Origin: Holacanthus passer | Taxonomy: Eukaryota > Chordata > Actinopteri > Pomacanthidae | DNA length: 64,000 bases | Assembly: GCA_025331565.1 (NCBI GenBank) | Contig: JAFREQ010000034.1 | Coordinates: 4,402,001-4,466,000 of the forward strand | Reading direction: 5' to 3' | In this document: positions 24,201 through 64,000 of the stretch, one piece after another | Position numbering within the stretch: the stretch's first letter is position 1 | Layout of the letters: each line of letters begins with the position of its first letter | Notes under the pieces: model-generated | The model's database searches: none | Told to the model about the DNA's origin: nothing | The model's input: only the letters and a program-made list of their open reading frames with translations | Translations under genes and position numbers: made by a program

Positions 24201-27200
24201 GTGTTTTTGTGTGTGTTCAACTACATGTATGGTTCCTGTGTCCAGTATTGTCTGATAACCATATCCAGGATCTGTGGACTCAGTGGATCTCCATCAGACA
24301 GGTAGGCTTTGATTGCCTTTTCCTCATCAGTCAGTACTTCTTCCTGCTTTAGACACACAAAAGCAGATACACAATTATTCAGTGTCAAAATATCATAATT
24401 CACCACAATTTGAGGCACCATAACACTTTGAAGTCTGCTACAGACAATGTTTATTGAAGCTGACCTCAATGTCATTCATGTTGGCAGAGGTGTCCTCCGT
24501 CTCCTTCTCGTCCTCCCCTCTAGCTTCCTTTATCAGGGCCTCCAAGTCCTCTGGAGACTCCTCTGAAAACTCTGCCTCATCAGCATAAGGTATATGCTTC
24601 TTTGTCTTGGCCATGACAAACATTTGGAGTTGCTCCCTGAACTGAATATGGAAGATGCCAAGCTGTTGGGCAAGCCACTCACCATGAGTGGTCTTGCCTG
24701 ATCCTCGGGTGCCAAGCAGAAAGATCCGCAGGGCAGGAGGCTTAGAATGAAAAACATAAGAAGCTTGTTAGAATTTTTAGTTTTTCTCACTATGACTATT
24801 TTTACTCTTCTCATGTCAGTTTGTACCTTGAGAGGCTCAGTCTGTGCCACAAATTGTGCAGGGTCTTGAAGAAAGGAGTCCCTGGCTTCTAAGCTAGAGA
24901 AGTAGAAGGTCTTCTCACGGTACTTAGCTGCAATTTCGTCCGTGCAGGGCAACAGGACATTGTGGTTTTTTAAGGCCACGGGGCAGAAATGATGAGTATC
25001 GCCTAATAATCTCTTGGCTGTTGTGTCCCCCTGCTTTCATTGAGAGGAAGAAGAGGTAGTTAAAGGTTTGCTTATATCATTGTCAACAAAGCAGAAAATC
25101 AGGTCTGTATCTTCAATCTCTACAATTATAAATGGGATTATGAACCTGTAGTTTAATAAGTCAAAGCCACTAAACACTGGGGTGTTGAAGTTAAAAGAGT
25201 TCTTTGTTTACTGACTTCATCCTCCTCCTCTGCTGTGTCATTGTCAGTGCTGTCTTCCTCAGCTCTTTCTAGTTCTGCTAAAGCCTCGATATCCTCTGCC
25301 TCCTCGTCCAGGTCCACCGCTGACAGCTCCCAGGACACATACTTAAAGGGTTCTAAAGATCATGCAGGTATACCAGACTGAATTAGGAGCTTTTCTTACA
25401 AAACATGGCATCTATCTTTAATCTGGTTTCAGATGAAACAATAAAAACACCAAAATCATTGTAGAAATTCAAATTAATTGATTTGAAACCTGGCCATCCA
25501 TACTGACCAATTTAAAAAGGTTTGTGGTGTAACCAAAATTCAAGACTGTGATTAACAGGGCTCCACTCACTCTCCATCTGAAGGATCATCTCTTGAAGCA
25601 GGTCCTCAGGGCTTTTATCATCAATCTCCAGTATGGAGTGGGCGACAGTTAAAGCGGACTGCATTTGCTCCCATTGAAGCACAGACTGTTGCAGTTGCAG
25701 TTTATAGTTATTCATCTCTGGGATGTCCGGATAACCCAACTCCCAATGATCAGGTAGTACCACAGCTTCAGCAACACAGAGGGGAGAAGGAGATGATGAG
25801 AGGTGAGAGAAAGTTTTGCCACTTCAATTCTGCTTTTAAGGCACTTGCATACTGTGTAGTGCAATACAAAAAAGGTATGCAGAATTTTAATGAAAATGTG
25901 TCGCCAGAGTGTGAAAATTCAATACAGTGATCTAAAAGTTTCCGCATTAGCCTTTACTCATTCTGAAACAAATATGAGTGGTAGTTCTAACCTGAATTTC
26001 CATCTCAATGACAAAGGAAATATTTTCCCTCTTATAACTAAGTCACTGAAATTTGTATTTTTGATTTTAGAAACAACAGCTTGTAATAAAAATGTCTCAC
26101 CTTCCTTTTTGCCAGGATATGCAGAGCTGGTGGCATTAGATTGTTCAGGATTTTCTACAAAAGAAATTAATAAATGCTTTAAAAACAATGCTGGTAGCCT
26201 TTGTGAATTTAAGCTGCTTTACATAGACAGACAGATAGTACCTTCAGTCTCTTCAACAACTGTAACTAGATTTGTTTGCAGTTCTGCAGACTGGGCCTCT
26301 ACCTCTGATTCCCGCTCATTCTGGTTTCTATAATTGAGAGAACTTCAGCACAAAAACAAAAGTTGCTTAGAAAATCCATTGCACATATAACAACCCCCAA
26401 AGTTTTACCACATCACTGCACCTGCACTCACAAGGCCTGTTTCTCCTTCTCAGATTGTTCGTCCTGCAACCTCTTGCTTATTGCTTTGTCCACGCTCTCC
26501 TTGTTCATCTCATACAATCGCTTCAAAACTGTTTAACACATCAAAATGATACATGAACACTGACAGAACTCAAATTTAGACATATATTTCTATATATTTA
26601 AATAAAACAACTTGTCTATGATGCATTGTTTCTGTGTCTCCTACCCTGATTTCCATCACTGTCTCTGAGACAGAAGAGGATGTCTGGCAGGAGTCCAGCT
26701 TGCTGTAAAGCATCCATTTGGGAGAAGTTCTTGGGAAAGTTGTCAAGCACCCAGCCAGTCCTGACATCTCCATCAGTGTCAGTCTCTTCAATCTGTAATA
26801 TCAGAATCATAAGCAACACCACTGTATATTATTTATAGATGTATTATACATATAATTTACATATAAATTCCACCTCAAGATAAATGCTTGATTAAACTTT
26901 GTTAGTTAATTAATTTGGTTTAACCTTGACATCATATTTACTGTATATGATAAATGTCAAATGGCAACATTTATTTTAAATATAGTCCATGGTTTCTTAC
27001 AAATAAATTCAGTAAATTAAATTCCATTAAATTCTACCTCTTTTATGCGCCTCTCCAGTACCTCAGCATACAGGCTGAAGGGAGTTGTGCTCATATGTTT
27101 GGCTTCTTCTAGGGCAGTGAGCACCATGGCTTGTACCTCTGGATGATTCTCTGTCACTAAGAAGAGAGGAAAACATTTGCACACAAATACAGTATATACT

Positions 27201-30200
27201 GTCCAGAATGCTATATAATCTCTGCAACTGCATTCCAAAAGTGTGGGACACAACATAGCGTGATCAGACCACCATTTGTGATTTGTATACTATACTGAAG
27301 GATTTGAAAAATGGTTAATTTAGAGAATATTTTAACTTCTTACCTTCTACAGAATTGGTTTCATCTGATAAAATAAAATAACAGAGCATTAATTCTGTGT
27401 ATCACACTAAGTTGCTCTGGCACATTGCATTACAGTCATTTAAAAAAACAACAATTTTGTTGTCTCTTGCACTATATACAATATACCTGAACAGGTGAAT
27501 ATCATCATCATCATCATCATCATCAACAAAGCTCAACTTGCCTGAATTTTGTCTGCTATCCTGCTCCATCTTCATCTTGATTTTCTCTATAGAGATCTTT
27601 GTCGTCTCCTCTTTGATTTTGTCAAGCCTCTCCTGCTCAACCGTGGCGAGAACCGGCTGCACCAATACCTCCATATCAAGCACCAACGCATTGTAGTGCT
27701 GAGCTAGAAGCTTACATAGAGTGCTCTTCCCTGCCTGTGGAGGTCCAATGATGGAAACTCTACAAGGAGGCCTGGGCATTGGAGGAAGTAAGTACCGTCG
27801 GGGGTTTGTGATAAACTTCTGGTAGGCCTCCTGAGACGAGAGGATGTACAGTTTGTCCTGGAAGCTGCACAGAGTTTGAAATGAGAGATGACATTTTCAC
27901 CCAGTGTCACTGAAAGCTATTGGATAGATTCCTCACCTGGCAACTGCCTACAAAAGATCACTTACCCCACACATAATTCAGGCTTGCCAGGAATGACTTT
28001 GCCCTCCTTCAGAGCAACTGGACAAGTTTGGCCCCAGCGGCTCCTTCGCCATCTAAATCCAGGGGCCACTGTCCTGGTGGAGGACATAACTCTCAGCAGG
28101 TCCTCCTGGGAAAAAGATGCAGTTATGATTAAAACTACTTCTAGTTAATAGGAGTTGATTCTATGAATGGAGTATATTTAAAATGTCCATTCTTGCGTCA
28201 GGATCACCTGTATATTGTTTGAAATACTGGTGTTTTCTAAGTATTCACATAACTGATTGTAACTTGAAATAAAATATGAATATGGTCATTAATGGCAGAC
28301 CGTGTCAATGTCTGCTGGCAATTCTTCATCATCAGGTTGGTGGAGGAGGACTGGAATGGAGACATGTTTTATTGCCATGGATCCAAGACGAGACATGACA
28401 GACTAGAGACAAAGCAATCAAAAACTAAGTCAGTCCACTCAGTCCATAGAATACAGACGTAACTGAACATGCACATTTGGGCTAACAAATGCTGCTGTCT
28501 TGCATTTCCAGCAGAGTTCATTTATCCCCAGTGTCTTTACCAAGTGCAGCTCTTCAGGTGTGTTGTTTCCATCCAGTTCCAACAGGTAGAGGAGGTTGTG
28601 GTTTGTGATGTAGTCCTGAAAAAATATCAATTAATTTAAAAATTACTGTCCAGGAAAAACCTGGATGCCATTTAATATACTGTATATACAAGATACACTA
28701 CACTGAAATGTAAACTTTCTTTAATATCTCAGAAACACTACATACTACATTTTTACAAAACATGTTGGAACAATACATTTCATCACTCTGATTTGGCATC
28801 TGAAAAGTAATGCTAATCTGATGTGGGTGCCATGATTAAACAGCAAATTTTAAATAGCCCAAAATTTTGTGTCAAAAAATAGAACATATTTAGCAACCCT
28901 TATGATATAAATATTCTGGTGGCTTCCAAAATAAAGGTTAAACTTTAACACAAACACAAAATCTATCTGACAACGACTCACCTCCAGTGGTCTAAGCATA
29001 GTATCCCTGTACATATTGATTCTAGAAAAAGCATTTCTGGCTAAATTCTCTGGTGTCCACACCATCTGGCCAATAATATCCTTTTGAAGTTCCTCTTCCC
29101 CAACCTGTAAGCAAAAAACTTTCTTTTAAGGTTCAAACTTTTGACAGTGTTCAAATAATATAACATAATGAAATGGGGGAACGCAGGAAATAGCCTTTTT
29201 TCCCCCTTGAGCCATACCTGCTCTTCCTTATTCTCCACTTCCTCATCCATGTTCTCCTTCTTCTTGTTAAACATGTCCTCATGCTGCCACTGATCCCTGT
29301 TGTACAGCTGCCCTGTCTCTGGGTGCTGCTTCAGACCTGACAGCCTGTGGATCAGATCCTTGTCTGCACACTGTTGGAAGCCGGCAGAGTTTAGTTCATC
29401 AACGAACAATCTCAATTTGAATTTCCAAAATGTAAATGTTTAAAGGATTGATTTGAAAATAATAAATAGTGCTTGAAAAAAATAGAGGACATGTGGGTGA
29501 ACCTTGATGTTGATGATGAAATCAGGTGTCAGCTTGAGGTTTCTGATCAGCTCAATCTGCTCATGAATCTTCAGACACTCTTCTGACATGAACGGCAGGC
29601 AGCTCAGTACATATCCTGTATTACAACATGTGTTATCAAGTACAAGCAGTGGCAGAGCTCCTTTAGTAGTGTTTTGAATAACCGGTTGCTGTGCAATTAT
29701 GTGCAATTTGCATACATGATCATTTTAGTGAAGCTGGTAAAATAAACTTTACGCTACATAATTTACCATAGTGCTCCACATCTGGTGAGTTAATCCTGTC
29801 GAGAATCAGCTGGAGCACCATGTCTTCTGGGATACTTCTTCCCGCAGATAACATATTCAGGAGCTAAGGTGGTCAGAAAGAGCAAGTCATAGACTATAAA
29901 AATATACACATATGGAAAACACATGTCAAATAAAGGGAACAATTAACCTTTCTTGGCTATGACACAGAAATAATACTCACCTCTATCCCTTCCTTTGTTT
30001 TATTTTGAATGTGTGTTTTGAGCAGATCTGTATCTGAAATATTACAAATGCTGTTGAGAAATATGTTATAATATATTATGTTGGGACAACGACCAGAAAT
30101 ATAGCAAGTGGACTTACCATCAATTAAGATACACTTCCAGGACTCTGCAATTTTTTTGGCCAAGGTGGTTTTACCTACACCCTGCAACAAAGAATGACAG

Positions 30201-31108
30201 AAAGATGATATGGAGTCACTGGGTCATATGACACTGAAGGTATTAGAAAAACAAAATTGCCAGTGTTTGGGTGTGCCATGGTTCAATTGTGGGGGCTGGT
30301 GGCATCACTCTCCACAATGTTTGTGGTTAGGGAGTGGAGACTGACACACTGCACCCAGCAATGTTAACCTACACTCTTAACTCTTAACATTATGAACTGG
30401 TGGACTCATATGCTATTATATTCCCTGTATATTATTCAAAAATGCCACTTGATGCTCTCATTGTGTTTACTAATTTGACATAATAGCTTCATGCATATTT
30501 GTCTTATCAACAGACAAAACACACAGCCTTTATTTTTTGTGCTTGCTGATTGAAATTAAGAGACTGGGAACATTGTCCTTACATTTAAGTAATTATTATC
30601 TAAACAGGAAATGATGATGGGACATTTCATTATCTAAATACAGGTGTGTTCAAATTCTCAACTTTACCTGAGGAAAATCTGTCAATGCAATGTGGTCAAT
30701 TATGTCCACATTACATTTTCATACCAACACCGATGTGTAGATATCAACTATTTGTGGATGCCTGTCTGGGAAGCCATTTTGATTGTGTTGTGTTTTGTTA
30801 TGTGTGTAAAACAGAGATAAATTACCGGTCTTCCAACTATGATGAAGCAGGTGGGTTTGGCCAGAAGAGTTTCTCTCTCAGCTTCATCTTCTATCAGGTT
30901 GTCCACTAAACGATCTGTTTGGAATTAGTGAATTATTGAAAGTGCACATGGGGAATTAAAAATCACAGAAGAGAAACAAAGCTTTGCTAGTTTCTTGTAG
31001 CATATATCACCACCTAGCATAACTTTCCATTTGTTACCTGTCAAATGTAACCACAGGTAATTACTGTCATATTTCAACAGAAGTTAACTTACCGCTGCTT
31101 TGGGACAT
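19426..31108 (-). CDS. ak9: Adenylate kinase 9 (multi-domain nucleotide kinase)
   Basis: Thirty-seven coding exons give 1734 aa in one frame (human AK9 is about 1911). AK9 is a large nuclear and cytosolic nucleoside mono/diphosphate kinase built from repeated adenylate-kinase-like domains. Four P-loops are present: GRPGVGKTT (residues 33-41), GPPQAGKST (382-390), GTRGSGKTT (813-821) and GPPKSGKTT (1240-1248). They are separated by Glu/Asp-rich linkers. Between domains recur blocks such as FCPVAL/YCPVCL and YREKTFYFSS, as in human AK9. Start ATG 31108; stop at 19426. One intron uses a GC donor (27541-27540). One exon is only 21 nt (27344-27364). The Arg that follows Phe-Pro in typical AK AMP sites is replaced in all four domains. 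The gene is divergent to fig4, as in human. The family call is certain; a few splice choices (exons ending 25216 and 22629) are less sure. Confidence 0.95.
21356..22847 (-). other. ak9: ak9 exons for kinase-like domain 4
   Basis: Exons 22629-22847, 22239-22455, 21934-22135, 21692-21838 and 21356-21573. P-loop GPPKSGKTT (1240-1248), substrate side LSIGSVMRMVL, and GYVLDGFPK (1316-1324). The donor of exon 22629-22847 was set at ATG|GTTGGT because only this keeps phase with the next exon. The donor of 21692-21838 is AA|GTCAGA for the same reason. Confidence 0.85.
23097..25765 (-). other. ak9: ak9 exons for kinase-like domain 3
   Basis: Exons 25571-25765, 25216-25352, 24827-25030, 24465-24740, 24225-24343, 23605-23824, 23402-23470 and 23097-23312. 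P-loop GTRGSGKTT (813-821) and FHIQF. The AMP-site motif reads GFILEGFPHN (938-947), where human has GFILDGFPRY. Acidic linkers are coded by 25216-25352, the 3' part of 24465-24740, and 23097-23312. Confidence 0.87.
23955..24180. repeat. Teleost interspersed repeat in an ak9 intron
   Basis: The landmarks AGGGTTAGATGAGATGATTG, ATACCGCTCTCATGTCTGTA, CTTAGCTTAGCACAAAGACTG and a far end with ATTTCCAAAAATGTCAAACT match my memory of a very common percomorph repeat. In that repeat the same TTAGATGAGA..GATACC..CTCTCATGTCTGTAC and AGCTTAGCATAAAGACTG blocks recur. The copy is diverged and internally shortened. Confidence 0.65.
26101..26327 (-). other. ak9: ak9 small linker exons
   Basis: Exons 26242-26327 and 26101-26154 encode a polar Glu-, Asn- and Ser-rich linker between domains 2 and 3. 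This linker is poorly conserved. The exons were identified by splice sites and by the phase needed to join 26432-26528 to 25571-25765. Confidence 0.7.
26432..28105 (-). other. ak9: ak9 exons for kinase-like domain 2
   Basis: Exons 27966-28105, 27542-27864, 27344-27364, 27038-27156, 26645-26792 and 26432-26528. P-loop GPPQAGKSTLCKLL, then a charged helix, NHPEVQAMVLTALEEAK, and GWVLDNFPK (509-517). The intron after 27542 starts with GC. The next exon has only 21 nt (DETNSVE in frame), so skipping it would preserve the frame. Confidence 0.87.
27502..27525 (+). repeat. Trinucleotide repeat (ATC)8 in an ak9 intron
   Basis: Eight ATC units on the plus strand read GAT on the gene strand. They sit 16 bases inside the intron that starts at the GC donor. 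In the ak9 frame, read-through would encode a run of Asp residues. Confidence 0.9.
28301..31108 (-). other. ak9: ak9 exons for kinase-like domain 1
   Basis: Exons 31093-31108, 30826-30914, 30118-30181, 29981-30033, 29767-29863, 29503-29615, 29218-29370, 28982-29104, 28541-28615 and 28301-28402. P-loop GRPGVGKTTLAKKIAESWKC, GRSIPEDMVLQLI, a degenerate AMP-site motif GYVLSCLPF (107-115), LIRNLKLTPDFIINIK, and LIHRLSGLKQHPETGQLYNR with RDQW as in human AK9. Confidence 0.88.
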
Positions 31109-31693
31109 TATTTTATCTTTTTTTTGACCCGTTTAAACTCCTTTTTTATCGTTTAGAAACTAACATTAAATACGTTTTCTAGCTGCACATAACTTAGCTA
31201 GCCACTGTTAACAGTTGCCGTTGCCATAGCAATACAAACTAAAGAGATGGAGGGTTAGCTTTCCACATTGTAGCTTGCTAATGCTACTGTTATCTACTTT
31301 GTGGCGTGGAAGTAAGTTTGCCGCGTTAAGAGGTGTGTGTATTCTTAATTATAAACTGTTATAAAGACCTATAGCCGATATCTGCGTGTTAAAAAACAGG
31401 AAATAATGAGCACGAAAAATTTTGAATCGCGTTTCCAGTGCGTCGCTCTTTTTGACCCTGCGAGGCGCCGTATCAGTTGAGTGAGCTCGCCCCGGTCGGT
31501 CATGACAGTCACATGACTAAAACAAATTCATGTTGTCTTCTTCTGTGTGTTTGTTGTACATACTTTGGCCGGTTACAGACACGTTTAATTTACTGAAAAC
31601 GACCAGAGAAGTTGTTTTCACTGCCGGAGGAGATGCATGTTATCGCTCCCGGGGATGATCTGTGGCTAACGCAGCTAGCTAGCTAAATTAAAG
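31109..31693. promoter_or_regulatory. Shared ak9/fig4 divergent promoter interval
   Basis: The two genes are transcribed away from each other. Only about 500 bases separate the ak9 ATG from the putative fig4 first exon. The centre (about 31425-31520) is richer in CpG than its surroundings and lacks a clear TATA box. It contains GTCACATGAC (31508-31517), one base from the lysosomal CLEAR palindrome GTCACGTGAC. Confidence 0.6.
31600..31693 (+). other. fig4: Putative fig4 non-coding first exon
   Basis: AAAG|GTGAGT at 31693/31694 is a strong donor. TTCGCAG at 31814-31820 is a good acceptor, and the exon that follows opens into the fig4 start codon. The left edge is unknown. Two short upstream ORFs lie inside (31633-31686 and 31637-31669). 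AGCTAGCTAGCT at 31673-31684 is self-complementary. Confidence 0.55.
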
Positions 31694-31873
31694 GTGAGTA
31701 ACGATAGCGAGGAAATGCTGAGGGGCAGAATAAGATGCACACACAGTGACTATAAGTATCAAGGTTAACTTCGTGTCTCTTTTGATTTTAATGCATTTGC
31801 ATATTGTGTTTTCTTCGCAGCTCTTCTCTTGTCTCATCTGGATTGTGACTGTTTGGTTAATAGAGGGTTAAAA

Positions 31874-62659
<30,786 letters not shown>

Positions 62660-64000
62660 GTATGAAAACACAAATCATCTAATCACCAATGTCTGGAGAT
62701 AGATTTATGTGTTCAAAGACAAATGTGCACATCAAGGAGACACATTCACACTGCAACAATGAGGTATACAATAAAACACAAGTAAAAGAAAATCTGAATT
62801 TCTATCTTATTGTTTGATATAGAGGAAATAAAGCAGCCTATCAAATGAGATCCTCTAATGATTCAAGGATGTGTAATCTCCTCTAAGGACCTCAGGGAAA
62901 TGTCATTGCAGTTCAGGCTGTGTTGACGCCACCTGTTTGTATTTTTGGCCTCAAAAGTGTTTTTGCATTCCTGTTTGGGTATGTCACTCTAATTGTTTTA
63001 TCTCCTCCTCTCTGGATTCCTCCTGAAGAAATTAGTTTACTGTTTTCGTCAGACAGAAGAGTAGACATCAACCTAATCAGTCTCAGTGGCAGGGGTTTTC
63101 AGAGCAGAGGGTCTATAAATGGTGTGGGTTTGTCTTAATGTTGGTTTTAGGGAGAATAAAAAAGAGGTGTTGTATTTATGCAATTATTCTTTTTTTCTCT
63201 CCATCTCTTCGTTCTTTATCTCTGACTCACTGCTTCTACTCTCAGTCTTGCTCTTGAGAATACAAACCCTTCTGCACTCTCACATCATCCCTTTTCTCTA
63301 AGTTTTAGTTATAGTTTGCTTACATGCTGGTTGAACTAACTCCTCTTGGAACTAGATAATTGTTCCATAAGAAAACCATTTCTGTACACATACTGACCAT
63401 TACTGCACACATAACATGCAGAAAGCAACTTTGTTTGTATCACTGAATGAACAGGACTTTTCTCTAGTTCTTGTGTTCACTTGTGTTGCCTTAATGGGAA
63501 ATATTATTAGAATTAGTATTAGTATAAGAATGATCCATTCTTGTATGGCTTCCTCCTCCAAGGCCCAAGTATCATTAAGGAGCGTATGTAGGACATGTGC
63601 GGTGGGATTTGGTCTGCTTTTAGGACATCAGGTGATTCATGGTCACCTGCAGGTGTCTTGCCTGCCTTCATTTTTTTGATGTCTCATTTAATCTCCTCTT
63701 TGTGTTTCTTGCAAAGGTTGATGTGAAGGTCTGAGTCTGCTTTAACAGGATCAGTGCTTGTTCCTAGAATCAGTTGTTTAACAAATGTTTTCTTGTTTGT
63801 CTTCTTGCATTCTGGCCACAGTGTTCTTTTTTCAATAGTCTGTGAAACATCTACTTTCTTGGTGTCATCTGTGATTTGTGATCTGTGATTCAGTCAAGTC
63901 TAGAACCAGTCTAACAATGTAAATCATTGAGACTGTGACAAACAAGGTTTGTCTGCGGAAACAAGGTTGATGAGAGTTGTTAGAGTGAACCAAAACAGTG
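62660..64000. other. Start of the next fig4 intron, runs off the window
   Basis: No remaining fig4 coding block (such as the MKELYG- or YIRNRYL-type conserved C-terminus) is visible on the plus strand. No other gene is seen on the minus strand. The sequence is unremarkable intronic DNA. Confidence 0.5.

Noticed and set aside
25210..25216. Alternative ak9 donor TCA|GTAAAC
   Set aside because: It would leave phase 1 against a phase-0 acceptor at 25030. Donor GAA|GTCAGT four bases earlier in the exon keeps the frame and matches human AK9 spacing.
30250..30360. Possible tRNA-derived SINE in an ak9 intron
   Set aside because: A GGTTCAATT block resembles a B box, but I find no matching A box, no tail and no second copy in the window.
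63690..63735. Candidate next fig4 exon after an AAAG acceptor-like site
   Set aside because: The translation hits stops quickly and does not resemble the conserved FIG4 C-terminal region.

Overview
The window is teleost fish genomic DNA, most likely from a compact percomorph-type genome. The evidence is split genes with consensus GT-AG introns, short introns, several dispersed repeats that I recognise as common in teleosts, CA/GT microsatellites, and proteins that align well with vertebrate families. There are no bacterial operons, CRISPR arrays or viral genes.

Layout: 1-2803 is repeat-bearing intergenic DNA with a diverged tandem duplication. Four genes then lie on the minus strand: tmem18 (2804-4385, 5 coding exons), a C1orf115/RDD1-family gene (5680-7681, 2 coding exons), smc6 (8407-18030, 26 coding exons, 1081 aa) and ak9 (19426-31108, 37 coding exons, 1734 aa). 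From about 31600 the plus strand carries fig4: a probable non-coding first exon, then 20 coding exons from 31874 to 62659 giving 797 residues. The last roughly 110 residues lie beyond the window. I built each model exon by exon from splice sites and family similarity. The three large models keep frame through every junction, which is the strongest internal check available.

Functions: TMEM18 is a small nuclear-envelope membrane protein. The C1orf115-like protein is a small membrane-associated protein. SMC6 is the ATPase arm of the SMC5/6 genome-stability complex. AK9 is a multi-domain nucleoside mono/diphosphate kinase. FIG4 is the Sac-family PI(3,5)P2 5-phosphatase of the PIKfyve-VAC14 complex. 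The genes are not a functional pathway. ak9 and fig4 are divergent neighbours separated by a short CpG-containing interval, as in human. The human counterparts of the five genes map to three different chromosomes.

I found no clearly new gene system. The points most worth a second look are: a GC-AG intron in ak9 with an Asp-coding GAT repeat and a decoy GT donor just downstream; loss of the AMP-binding Arg in all four AK9 kinase domains; a CA repeat touching a fig4 splice donor; overlapping uORFs in the putative fig4 leader; and a TFEB/MITF-like E-box in the ak9/fig4 promoter interval.
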